A stretch of DNA of 64,000 nucleotides from JBEVOS01 sp044226655. GTDB lineage: Bacteria > Pseudomonadota > Alphaproteobacteria > Caulobacterales > Aquidulcibacteraceae. Under the pieces are notes generated by a model, which saw nothing but the letters and a program-made list of their open reading frames with translations, searched no databases and was not told the origin of the DNA. Positions 1 to 8,029 of the stretch are shown here, piece after piece (the first letter of the stretch is position 1; each line of letters begins with the position of its first letter). Made by a program: the position numbers and the translations under genes. The DNA lies in assembly GCA_044226655.1 (NCBI GenBank), contig JBGAGO010000003.1, forward strand, positions 248,001-312,000, written 5' to 3'.

Positions 1-1189
1 ATGTCCAGCTGGCGCGGAAATAGCCGAACACCCAGATGAGGTTCGGCACGCCCGTGAACATCATGCCGCGATAGGTGATGGTCTCGGCCAGATCGAGCGG
101 CTTGTTGTCGATCGAGAACGCGATGTCGCCCAGGATGGCGAGGTTGAAGCCGGTGGCGGTGACGATGATGTCGGCCTCCAGCTCCTCGCCGGATTTCAGG
201 CGGATGCCCTTCGGCGTGAAGCGCTCGATCTCATCTGTCGCGACAGAGGCTTTGCCGGATTTGATGGCCTTGAAGAGATCGCCGTCCGGCACGAAGGCCA
301 GGCGCTGCTGCCACGGCTTGTAGCGCGGCGTGAAATGCTTGGCGACGTCGAAATCCTCGCCCAATTGCGCGCGCACGCCGTTGATCAGCTCGTCGCGCAC
401 GGCATCGGAATTGGCCAGGATGTGCTTGGTCATCTGCGCGCCGTCGAACAGCATTTTGCGCCGTACGATTTCGTGCACCCACGCCTCGTCGATATCGAGT
501 TCGCGCAAGGTCTCGGCGAGGTCGTTGCGATTGCGCCCCGGGAAGAAATAAGTCGGCGAGCGCTGCAGCATCGTCACATGGCCCGCTTCGGGCGCCAGCG
601 CCGGGATCAGCGTCGCCGCCGTCGCGCCCGAGCCGATGACGATGATGCGCTTGCCGGCATAGTCCAGATCTTTCGGCCAAGTTTGCGGATGGACGATCTG
701 GCCTTCGAAGCTCTCCATGCCCGCCCATTCCGGCGTGTAGCCTTCACTGTGGCGATAATAGCCCTGGCACATCCAGAGGAATTTGACGCTGAACCGGCTC
801 GTCGCGCCGCTCGTCACGTCTGTCGCCTCCACCGTCCAGCGCTGATCCTGGCTCGACCAGCGCGCGGCGAGCACTTTGGTGTTGTAGCGGATATGCTGAT
901 CGATGCCGTTTTCGTCGATCACCTCTTCCATATAGGCGAGGATTTCCGGGCCCGTGGCGATGGGCACGCCGCGCCACGGCTTAAAGCGATAGCCGAACGT
1001 GTGCAGATCGCTGTCGGAGCGCACGCCGGGATATTGGTGCGTGCGCCATGTGCCGCCGAACGTCGCTTGGGTTTCGAGGATGACGAAGGAGCGCTCGGGC
1101 GCCTGCGTCAGCAGGTGATAGGCCGAGCCCACGCCTGCGATGCCCGCGCCCACGATCAGAATGTCGAACTCTTCGGTTTGCTCGCTCAT
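1..1189 (-). CDS. Baeyer-Villiger/flavin-containing monooxygenase (partial, C-terminus beyond window)
   Basis: FAD- and NADPH-dependent monooxygenase of the type I Baeyer-Villiger family, which inserts oxygen next to a ketone. The protein starts MSEQTEEFDI and has an N-terminal FAD Rossmann motif GAGIAG at residues 14-19. Around residue 160 it carries FEGQIVHPQTW, which matches the family fingerprint FxGxxxHxxxW exactly. A second nucleotide-binding motif, GSGATA, lies near residue 185. The frame is open to base 1, so about 396 residues are visible and the C-terminus is missing. It is divergent from the ferredoxin gene that follows. The substrate cannot be told; steroid or cyclic ketone oxidation is common in the family. 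Confidence 0.9.
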   Translation of the reverse strand, partial: MSEQTEEFDILIVGAGIAGVGSAYHLLTQAPERSFVILETQATFGGTWRTHQYPGVRSDSDLHTFGYRFKPWRGVPIATGPEILAYMEEVIDENGIDQHIRYNTKVLAARWSSQDQRWTVEATDVTSGATSRFSVKFLWMCQGYYRHSEGYTPEWAGMESFEGQIVHPQTWPKDLDYAGKRIIVIGSGATAATLIPALAPEAGHVTMLQRSPTYFFPGRNRNDLAETLRELDIDEAWVHEIVRRKMLFDGAQMTKHILANSDAVRDELINGVRAQLGEDFDVAKHFTPRYKPWQQRLAFVPDGDLFKAIKSGKASVATDEIERFTPKGIRLKSGEELEADIIVTATGFNLAILGDIAFSIDNKPLDLAETITYRGMMFTGVPNLIWVFGYFRASWT

Positions 1190-1356
1190 GTCAGCTCTTT
1201 CGTCCCTATCCTCCTAAGTAATGTAGTTTTGAATACGGATGCAATCGCTTCGCGCCCTAGGCTTCCGCGCGCGTCATGCGCTGCGCGGCGCGCGACCAAT
1301 GGTCCGCCTTTTCGAACATTGTTCCAAAAGCTCTCATCGCGCCGATAGGAGGACCC

Positions 1357-1677
1357 ATGCCGAAGATCATTTATCGCACGCCCGGCGGCGCTGTGCGCGA
1401 GGTTGAAGCGCCTGTTGGCGCCAATCTCATGGAATCGGCGGTGAAGAACACCGTGCCGGGGATCGACGGCGATTGCGGCGGCGCGGCCGCCTGCGCCACC
1501 TGTCATGTCTATGTCGACGAAGCCTGGATCGAGAAGCTGCCGCCGCAATCGGCGATGGAGCGCGAGATGCTGGACTTCGCCGAGGCCGTGCAGGCCAATT
1601 CGCGTCTCGGCTGCCAAATCAAGCTCACCGATGCGCTCGACGGCATCTCCGTCACCATCCCGGCCAGCCAGCACTAG
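1357..1677 (+). CDS. 2Fe-2S ferredoxin, adrenodoxin type
   Basis: Small electron carrier of 106 residues. The cluster ligands are visible as C-x5-C-x2-C (CGGAAACATC, about residues 40-49), with a further Cys near residue 87 (RLGCQI), the spacing of vertebrate/bacterial-type ferredoxins such as adrenodoxin and FdxB. The ATG at 1357 is chosen over an in-frame upstream start because AGGAGG sits at 1348-1353 just before it. It probably supplies electrons to a cytochrome P450 or other monooxygenase. A monooxygenase gene lies divergently upstream, but flavin monooxygenases take electrons from NADPH directly, so the partner is not established. Confidence 0.9.
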   Translation: MPKIIYRTPGGAVREVEAPVGANLMESAVKNTVPGIDGDCGGAAACATCHVYVDEAWIEKLPPQSAMEREMLDFAEAVQANSRLGCQIKLTDALDGISVTIPASQH

Positions 1678-1725
1678 GGCTTCTTGCCTGCGCCTCGCCT
1701 CGTGCGGGGCGGGGGTGGGACGAGC

Positions 1726-1786
1726 TTCGTACCGCCGGCTTCCAGCCGGCAGCGGTTTTCTGCCGGCAAGATGCCGGCGGTACGAA
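1726..1786. repeat. Palindromic intergenic repeat, copy 1 (GCCGGC family)
   Basis: Two arms of 27 bp face each other across a 7-bp spacer; they match except for five central bases. Each arm contains its own small hairpin, for example GCCGGCTTCCAGCCGGC. The left arm (1726-1752) is identical over 27 bp to the left arm of a second copy at 63295. It lies between the convergent ferredoxin and SDR genes and looks like a REP-type element. Confidence 0.8.
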
Positions 1787-1810
1787 AGCGGCGTTTCTCA
1801 CCCCTGCGCG

Positions 1811-2740
1811 CTACGCCGGTTTCTTCTCTGCGTTCGCCGGCGCGGCAGGCGCGGCGCGCTGCAGCGGATAGAATTGCGGCTCCATCTTTGAGACCGCTTC
1901 GGTGAGAATGCTGTCGACCGTCCAGCCTTCTTCCTTGGTCAGCGTCTCGATCGGGCGCGGCTGGGAATAGAGGATGATGGTCTCGCCGCTGACGCCGAAG
2001 ATTTGCCCGCTCACCTTCGCCGCTGCGGGCGAGACCATCGCCACCGAGAACCGCGCCGGCTGATCGGGCCGGATTTTCTCCGCCATCACCTGGCGGCGCG
2101 CGGCCTGCGCTTCGTCCTTCACGGGCACCGATTGCGTCATGCGCGTCCACGCCACCGGCGCGATACAGTTCGAACGCACATTGTTGCGCGCGCCTTCCAT
2201 CGCCACGATGCGCGACAAGCCCGCAATGCCCATCTTCGCCGCGCCGTAATTCGCTTGCCCGATATTGCCGTAGAGCCCGGACGTCGAGGTGAAGAACATA
2301 TAGGCGCCGTCATTCTGCTCGCGGAAAAGATCGATCGTCGCGCGCGCCACGTTGAACGAGCCGCGCATATGCACGTCGATCACCTTGTCCCAATCGGCTT
2401 CCGTCATCTTGTGGAACATCACGTCGCGCAAAATGCCCGCGGGATTGATGACGGCATGCAGGCCGCCGAATTCCTTGAGCGCCTGTTCGCGCATAGCCTC
2501 GACCGCGGCGAGATCGGTGACGCTGTCGGAATTGGAGACGGCCTTGCCGCCCTTGGCGCGAATTTCCTCGGCGACCTGTTCGGCCGCGCTCGCGGACCCA
2601 GAATCATCGCCCTTCAGACTGCCGCCCAGATCGTTGACGATCACCTTGGCGCCTTCGGCCGCCGCGATCAGCGCGCAATCGCGCCCGATCCCGTTGCCGC
2701 CGCCCGTCACCAGAACCACTTTGCCGTCCATCGCGCCCAT
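1811..2740 (-). CDS. Short-chain dehydrogenase/reductase (MFE-2 dehydrogenase-like)
   Basis: NAD(P)-dependent SDR of 309 residues, probably oxidising a 3-hydroxyacyl-CoA or hydroxysteroid. The cofactor motif TGGGNGIG is near the N-terminus and the catalytic YGAAK is present in NYGAAKMGIAG. The NDLGG segment after beta-2 and the C-terminal extension beyond the usual 250 residues resemble the dehydrogenase domain of peroxisomal multifunctional enzyme 2. The start MGAMDGK at 2740 is preceded by a GAGGAGG ribosome binding site. A longer frame to 2848 has no such signal. A paralogue with the same architecture lies at 36510-37415. Confidence 0.88.
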   Translation of the reverse strand: MGAMDGKVVLVTGGGNGIGRDCALIAAAEGAKVIVNDLGGSLKGDDSGSASAAEQVAEEIRAKGGKAVSNSDSVTDLAAVEAMREQALKEFGGLHAVINPAGILRDVMFHKMTEADWDKVIDVHMRGSFNVARATIDLFREQNDGAYMFFTSTSGLYGNIGQANYGAAKMGIAGLSRIVAMEGARNNVRSNCIAPVAWTRMTQSVPVKDEAQAARRQVMAEKIRPDQPARFSVAMVSPAAAKVSGQIFGVSGETIILYSQPRPIETLTKEEGWTVDSILTEAVSKMEPQFYPLQRAAPAAPANAEKKPA

Positions 2741-2862
2741 GCGCTTTTCCTCCTCGTTTGAGGTTTCCAACAAAGCGCACTTCGGTCGGTTCCAACAAGC
2801 CCTTGCCCGTACGCGGGGATTGTCTGAAAGTTGGCGGGAGGGCGACATAAGGCCCCGAGGGG

Positions 2863-3387
2863 GTGCCCGTGAGAAAGCTCGTCGCGGCCGCGGTGGCGAT
2901 TGTGCTGTGTATGTCCTGGGCCGTGACAGCCTCTGCGCAAGTGAACGTGGCGGTTTCCGATTGGCGCCAATTCTGTTTTGAGACGCGCGGCGACGCCGAA
3001 GAGGCCTTCAGACGCGCGGACGCGGCGGGCTGGACGGCAAGTCCGCAAGGCGAGGGGCGCATGCTGGAGGCCGAGGGCGGTCGGCATACGTTGATGTTCG
3101 TTCAGCCCAGACCGCAAGGCACACGCCTATGCATGGTCTCACATCCGACAGGCGGGCCCGATTTGGCCACGGCGGTCGAGGCTCTTATCGGTCACCCGCC
3201 TTCCTATCGTGACGGCGCATTCTCGAATTGGATCTTCGAGAACGTCAGCGGCGAGCTGTCTTCGATCGCGTCGGACGATGTCGCCCGCGCGCGGGAGGCC
3301 TTTGGTGCGGGGGGGGCAGTCGTCGTGCGCGCAGGTATCGAACAGGGCCTCGATATCGTCATCTACGAGTTCATGCCCTCGAACTAG
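2863..3387 (+). CDS. Secreted protein of unknown function
   Basis: Predicted 174-residue exported protein starting at GTG (a second GTG six bases later is also possible). Residues 1-26 form a signal peptide: basic MPVRK, hydrophobic AAAVAIVLC core and a cleavage site after TASA. The mature part has two Cys and no motif I recognise. It is divergent from the SDR and lies upstream of the kdp operon, but a tandem repeat and 110 bp separate it from kdp. No function is proposed. Confidence 0.65.
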   Translation: MPVRKLVAAAVAIVLCMSWAVTASAQVNVAVSDWRQFCFETRGDAEEAFRRADAAGWTASPQGEGRMLEAEGGRHTLMFVQPRPQGTRLCMVSHPTGGPDLATAVEALIGHPPSYRDGAFSNWIFENVSGELSSIASDDVARAREAFGAGGAVVVRAGIEQGLDIVIYEFMPSN

Positions 3388-3407
3388 CGTGCGCGCCTGC
3401 GGCCCAA

Positions 3408-3428
3408 CTTAATGCGCTCTTAATGCGC
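3408..3428 (+). promoter_or_regulatory. Tandem direct repeat upstream of kdp (candidate KdpE box)
   Basis: CTTAATGCGC occurs twice, at 3408-3417 and 3419-3428, an 11-bp period. OmpR/PhoB-type regulators bind direct repeats spaced by about one helical turn, and the kdpE product encoded downstream is of that class. Assignment to KdpE is inference from position and spacing. Confidence 0.5.
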
Positions 3429-3499
3429 GCCGCGGGCCGGGCGCCTCGATCCTTCATGCCGGGCCGAGCACCTCTCAGCGACACCGAGAGAGGGGCCCC

Positions 3500-3583
3500 A
3501 TGCCTGATCTGAGCGCCATCGCCTTCATCGTCGTTTCCTTCGCGCTGCTCTACGGCGCGATCTACGGCCTCAAGAGGCTCTGA
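3500..3583 (+). CDS. 27-residue membrane peptide at head of kdp operon
   Basis: Very short gene encoding MPDLSAIAFI followed by a single hydrophobic helix and a basic end (KRL). A purine-rich GAGAGAGGGG ribosome binding site lies just upstream, and the stop is 5 bp before the kdpF start. It is not KdpF, which follows separately. Small single-helix peptides are seen before kdpF in some other genomes, as far as I recall, so it may be an extra small subunit or regulator of the Kdp pump. Function is inferred only from position. Confidence 0.6.
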   Translation: MPDLSAIAFIVVSFALLYGAIYGLKRL

Positions 3584-3588
3584 CCGCG

Positions 3589-3678
3589 ATGACCCTCGAC
3601 ACGCTCCTCGGCGGCGCGCTCGCGGCCGCCTTGCTCATCCTTTTCCTCGCCGCCCTGGTGCGGCCCGAACGATTCTGA
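3589..3678 (+). CDS. kdpF: KdpF, small subunit of the Kdp K+ pump
   Basis: 29-residue membrane peptide that stabilises the KdpFABC complex. The sequence begins MTLDTLLGG and ends ALVRPERF; the C-terminal RPERF signature is characteristic of KdpF. One membrane helix fills most of the length. It lies 10 bp before kdpA and 5 bp after another tiny membrane ORF. Confidence 0.92.
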   Translation: MTLDTLLGGALAAALLILFLAALVRPERF

Positions 3679-3688
3679 GGCCCGCGCC

Positions 3689-5389
3689 ATGATGCTCGAA
3701 GGCTGGCTCCTCATCGTCGTGTTCACGGCGCTCGTCGCGCTCGTGGCGCGCCCGACGGGGCTTTATCTTGAAGCGGTCTATGCCGGACGCGGCACGTGGC
3801 TTCATCCGCTGCTGCGCCCGATCGAAGCGGGGATCTATCGGCTCGCCGGCATTGACGGGAAGGCCGAGCAGAGCTGGACCGCTTATGCGCGCGCGCTGAT
3901 CGTCTTCAGCCTGGTCTGTACGTTGGCGCTGTTCGCGCTGCTGCGCCTGCAAGCGCTCTTGCCGCTTAATCCGCAAGGCTTCGCCGCCGTTGCGCCCAAT
4001 GTTGCGATGAACACCGCCGTCAGCTTCGCCACCAACACCGATTGGCAGGCCTATGGCGGCGAAAGCACGATGAGCCATTTGTCGCAAATGACCGGCCTCA
4101 CGGTGCAGAATTTCGTCTCCGCCGCCGTGGGCATGTCCGTCGCCGTCGCGTTCGCACGCGGCTTTGCACGCAAAGGCGCGGGCGGCATCGGCAATTTCTG
4201 GGTCGATGCGACGCGGTCCACGCTCTACGTGCTGCTGCCCGCGTCGATCCTGCTGGCCGTGCTCTATATCGCCGCCGGAGCCCCGCAGACCTTTGCGGCC
4301 GCGCTCCACGCCACCACGCTCGAAGGCCAAACGCAGGACATCGCGCTTGGCCCCGTCGCCAGCCAGATCGCCATCAAGATGCTCGGCACCAATGGCGGCG
4401 GCTTTTTCAACGCCAATTCCGCACATCCGTTCGAAGATACCGGCCCCCTGATCAATCTCGTGCAGATGCTGTCGATCTTCGCGATCGGCGCGGGGCTCAC
4501 CATCATGTTCGGCCGCATGGCCGGCGATGAGCGGCAGGGCTGGGCGCTGCTCTCGGCGATGGGCGTCTTGTTCCTGATCGGCGCTGCAATCGCCTATTGG
4601 GCGGAGACCCACGCCACGCCTGCGATGATTCACGCCGGCATTCCGCCCGGCGCGGACAATCTCGAAGGCAAGGAAATCCGCTTCGGCGTTGCGGCCTCCA
4701 CGCTGTTCGCAGCGATCACGACGGCCGCCTCGTGCGGCGCCGTCAACGCTATGCATGACAGCTTCTCCGCCATCGGCGGCATGGTTCCGCTCGTCAACAT
4801 TCTGGCGGGCGAGGTCATCGTCGGCGGCGTCGGCGCGGGGCTTTACGGCATGCTGGTGTTCGCGATCCTGACGATTTTCGTCGCCGGCCTCATGGTCGGG
4901 CGCACGCCCTCCTATCTCGGCAAGAAGATCGAGGCGCGCGATGTGAAGCTCGCCGTGCTGGCGATCCTCGCTTCGCCGCTGGCGATTCTGGTCGGCACGG
5001 CGATCGCGGCCAGCACGGAGGCGGGCAGGGCCGGCGTTCTCAATCACGGTCCGCACGGCTTCAGCGAAATTTTCTACGCCTTCGCCTCGGCCGCCGGCAA
5101 CAATGGATCGGCCTTCGGCGGGCTCACAGCCAACACGGATTTCTACACCTACGCGCAGGCCGTCGCGATGCTGATCGGGCGCTTCCTGGTGATCCTTCCC
5201 GTGCTGGCCATCGCCGGCAATCTCGCTGCGAAACCCGCCGCGCCCGCCTCCGTCGGCGCGTTTCCGACAACCGGGCCGCTCTTCATCGGCCTGCTCGCTT
5301 TCATCGTCGTCATCGTCGGCGCGCTGACGTTCTTCCCTGCGCTGGCGCTTGGCCCGCTCGCGGAAACCGTCTCCGGCCGCCTGTTCTGA
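3689..5389 (+). CDS. kdpA: Potassium-transporting ATPase subunit KdpA
   Basis: K+-binding and translocating subunit of the high-affinity KdpFABC pump in the inner membrane, 566 residues as expected. It belongs to the K+ transporter superfamily, and selectivity-filter-type segments are visible (TNGGGFFNANSAHPFE near residue 235, and GNNGSAFGG in the third repeat). Many hydrophobic helices span the length. It is the first large gene of kdpFABCDE; kdpB begins 15 bp downstream. Expression is expected under K+ limitation through KdpDE, encoded in the same cluster. Confidence 0.98.
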   Translation: MMLEGWLLIVVFTALVALVARPTGLYLEAVYAGRGTWLHPLLRPIEAGIYRLAGIDGKAEQSWTAYARALIVFSLVCTLALFALLRLQALLPLNPQGFAAVAPNVAMNTAVSFATNTDWQAYGGESTMSHLSQMTGLTVQNFVSAAVGMSVAVAFARGFARKGAGGIGNFWVDATRSTLYVLLPASILLAVLYIAAGAPQTFAAALHATTLEGQTQDIALGPVASQIAIKMLGTNGGGFFNANSAHPFEDTGPLINLVQMLSIFAIGAGLTIMFGRMAGDERQGWALLSAMGVLFLIGAAIAYWAETHATPAMIHAGIPPGADNLEGKEIRFGVAASTLFAAITTAASCGAVNAMHDSFSAIGGMVPLVNILAGEVIVGGVGAGLYGMLVFAILTIFVAGLMVGRTPSYLGKKIEARDVKLAVLAILASPLAILVGTAIAASTEAGRAGVLNHGPHGFSEIFYAFASAAGNNGSAFGGLTANTDFYTYAQAVAMLIGRFLVILPVLAIAGNLAAKPAAPASVGAFPTTGPLFIGLLAFIVVIVGALTFFPALALGPLAETVSGRLF

Positions 5390-5404
5390 TCGGCAGATTG
5401 TCTC

Positions 5405-7447
5405 ATGACGCAGAAAACCACGCCCACATCGCTGTTCGATCCAGCCATTCTCCGGTCTGCGTCGCTCGACGCCTTCCGCAAGCTCAATCCGTTCTCGCTA
5501 TGGCGCAATCCCGTGATCTTCGCGACCGAGCTGGTCGCGATCTACGTCACGATCCTGTTCGTGCGCGATGTCGCGGGCGGCCATGACGAAGCGACTTTCG
5601 CCGGCCAGATCGCGCTCTGGCTCTGGCTCACCGTGTGGTTTGCGACGTTCGCCGAAGCGGTGGCCGAAGGGCGTGGCAAGGCCCAGGCGGCCAGCTTACG
5701 GCGCGCCCGCTCCGAACTCACCGCGCGCCGCATCGTCAACGGCGCCGTCCAGCCGGCCGTCGCCGCGAGTGATCTCAAAGTCGATGATCTCGTCGAGGTC
5801 GTCGCCGGCGAATTCATCCCCGCCGATGGTGAGGTCGTCGAAGGCGTCGCCACGGTCGATGAAAGCGCCATCACCGGCGAAAGCGCGCCCGTGATCCGCG
5901 AGGCCGGCGGGGACCGCTCGGCCGTCACCGCCGGCACGCGTGTGTTGTCGGATCGCATCGTTGTGCGGGTCACCGCCGCGCAAGGCTCGACCTTCCTCGA
6001 TCGCATGATCGCGCTGGTGGAAGGCGCGGCGCGCAAGAAGACGCCGAACGAGATTGCGCTTTCGGTGCTGCTCGCGGGCCTGTCGCTCATCTTCGTGCTG
6101 GCGGTGGCGACGGTGCCGGCGCTCGCGGCCTATGCCGATGGCCATGTCAGCGCGATTGCGCTCGCCTCGCTCTTCATCGCGCTCATTCCCACTACGATCG
6201 GCGGGCTGCTCTCCGCCATCGGCATCGCCGGCATGGACCGCCTCGTGCGCTTCAACGTGCTCGCCACGTCCGGCCGCGCCGTCGAGGCCGCGGGCGATGT
6301 CGATGTGCTGCTGTTGGACAAAACCGGCACCATCACTTTGGGCGATCGTCAGGCCGTCGCTTTCATCCCGGCGCCCGGCGTGAGCGAACGCGATCTGGCG
6401 GACGCGGCCCAACTCGCCTCCTTATCGGATGAAACGCCGGAAGGCCGCTCGATCGTGGTGCTGGCGAAAGAGCGCTTTGACATGCGCGGCCGCGACATGG
6501 CGCCGGCGCATGCGCGTTTCCTGCCCTTCACAGCGCAGACGCGGATGAGCGGCGTCGATATCGATGGCGTCTCGATCCGCAAGGGCGCGGTCGACTCCGT
6601 CCTGGATTTCGTGCGCGCGCAGAATGGCTCCGCGCCCGCCGATGTGCGCCGCGCAGCAGAGGCGATTGCGCGTGATGGCGGCACGCCCTTGGCGGTCGCG
6701 CGCGGCGGCCAGCTCATGGGCATCGTGCACCTGAAGGACGTCGTGAAGGGCGGGGTGAAGGAACGCTTCGCCGAATTGCGCAAAATGGGCATCCGCACCG
6801 TGATGATCACGGGCGACAACGCGCTCACCGCCGCCGCCATCGCCGCCGAAGCCGGCGTTGATGATTTTCTCTCGGAGGCCAAGCCGGAAGACAAGCTCGC
6901 GCTCATTCGTCGCGAGCAGGGCGAAGGCAAGCTTGTGGCCATGTGCGGCGACGGCACCAATGACGCGCCCGCTCTAGCGCAGGCCGATGTCGGCGTCGCG
7001 ATGCAGACCGGCACGCCCGCCGCGCGCGAAGCCGGCAACATGGTCGATCTCGACAGCGATCCCACCAAGCTCATCGAGATCGTCTCCATCGGCAAGCAAT
7101 TGCTGATGACGCGCGGGTCGTTGACGACGTTCTCCATCGCCAATGACGTCGCGAAATATTTCGCCATCATCCCGGCCATGTTCGCTGTGCTTTATCCGGG
7201 CCTCAACGCGCTCAACGTGATGGGCCTCTCCAGTCCGCAAAGCGCCATTCTCTCGGCCATCATCTTCAACGCCATTGTCATTCCGATGCTCATCCCGCTG
7301 GCGCTGCGCGGCGTGGCGTGGCGCGCGGCGCCGGCAGGGCAGCTACTGGCGCGCAATCTTTCGATCTACGGGCTCGGCGGGCTCATCGCGCCGTTTATCG
7401 GCATCAAGCTGATCGATCTCTTCGTATCCGCTCTTCATCTGGCGTGA
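5405..7447 (+). CDS. kdpB: Potassium-transporting P-type ATPase KdpB
   Basis: Catalytic subunit of KdpFABC that hydrolyses ATP to drive K+ uptake; 680 residues. The phosphorylation motif DKTGT has its Asp at residue 305. The actuator TGES motif is at 157-160, and the hinge motif GDGTNDAPALAQADVG follows near 516. The TGES Ser is the site of inhibitory phosphorylation known in E. coli KdpB. It is in an operon with kdpA and kdpC, which starts 8 bp after the stop. No missing key residues were seen. Confidence 0.98.
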   Translation: MTQKTTPTSLFDPAILRSASLDAFRKLNPFSLWRNPVIFATELVAIYVTILFVRDVAGGHDEATFAGQIALWLWLTVWFATFAEAVAEGRGKAQAASLRRARSELTARRIVNGAVQPAVAASDLKVDDLVEVVAGEFIPADGEVVEGVATVDESAITGESAPVIREAGGDRSAVTAGTRVLSDRIVVRVTAAQGSTFLDRMIALVEGAARKKTPNEIALSVLLAGLSLIFVLAVATVPALAAYADGHVSAIALASLFIALIPTTIGGLLSAIGIAGMDRLVRFNVLATSGRAVEAAGDVDVLLLDKTGTITLGDRQAVAFIPAPGVSERDLADAAQLASLSDETPEGRSIVVLAKERFDMRGRDMAPAHARFLPFTAQTRMSGVDIDGVSIRKGAVDSVLDFVRAQNGSAPADVRRAAEAIARDGGTPLAVARGGQLMGIVHLKDVVKGGVKERFAELRKMGIRTVMITGDNALTAAAIAAEAGVDDFLSEAKPEDKLALIRREQGEGKLVAMCGDGTNDAPALAQADVGVAMQTGTPAAREAGNMVDLDSDPTKLIEIVSIGKQLLMTRGSLTTFSIANDVAKYFAIIPAMFAVLYPGLNALNVMGLSSPQSAILSAIIFNAIVIPMLIPLALRGVAWRAAPAGQLLARNLSIYGLGGLIAPFIGIKLIDLFVSALHLA

Positions 7448-7455
7448 GGCTCATC

Positions 7456-8028
7456 ATGGTTCAGGCGCTCCGTCCCGCTCTCGTGTTTTTCCTCCTGTTC
7501 ACCCTGCTCACGGGCGTGCTCTATCCGCTGGCGGTGACCGGGATCGGCCAGGCCGCTTTTCCCGCCCAGGCGAACGGCTCGCCGCTGACGCGCGACGGCC
7601 ACATCGTCGGCTCCGCCCTGATCGGGCAGAGCTTCGCCAGCGACGGTTATTTCTGGGGCCGCCCCTCCGCCGCGGGCGGAGGCTATGACGCCAAGGCCTC
7701 CAGCGGATCGAATCTTGGCCCATCCTCGCAAGCCTTGGCCGACCGGATCACGACGGAGGCCGCGCGTTATCATGCGCCGGCGGCGACCATTCCCGTGGAC
7801 CTGCTGACAGCCTCCGGCTCCGGCCTCGATCCGCATATCTCGCCCGCGGCGGCGCGCTTTCAGGCCGCGCGTGTGGCGCAGGCGCGCCATCTCCCGCTCG
7901 ATCAAATCCTCGCCCTGATCGCGGCGCACACGGAGACGACGGCGCCGAGCTTCCTGGGTGCGCCGCGCGTCAATGTGCTGGAGCTCAATCTCGCGCTAGA
8001 CTCGCTCGCAGCTCAACGCGGCGCGTGA
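7456..8028 (+). CDS. kdpC: Potassium-transporting ATPase subunit KdpC
   Basis: 190-residue subunit with one N-terminal membrane helix (ALVFFLLFTLLTGVLYPLAV) and a periplasmic domain. Family hallmarks are GSALIGQSF, YFWGRPSA and the conserved SGSGLDPHISPAAA. I start it at ATG 7456 (MVQALRPAL), which gives the normal family length; an upstream in-frame extension is not credible. The stop is one base before the kdpD start, so translation is probably coupled. Confidence 0.97.
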   Translation: MVQALRPALVFFLLFTLLTGVLYPLAVTGIGQAAFPAQANGSPLTRDGHIVGSALIGQSFASDGYFWGRPSAAGGGYDAKASSGSNLGPSSQALADRITTEAARYHAPAATIPVDLLTASGSGLDPHISPAAARFQAARVAQARHLPLDQILALIAAHTETTAPSFLGAPRVNVLELNLALDSLAAQRGA

Positions 8029-8029
8029 C

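Noticed and set aside
3635..5056. Long open frame antisense to kdpA (about 470 codons)
   Set aside because: It is the complement of a certain kdpA gene. GC-rich coding regions leave such antisense frames open, and its product is compositionally biased with no domain.
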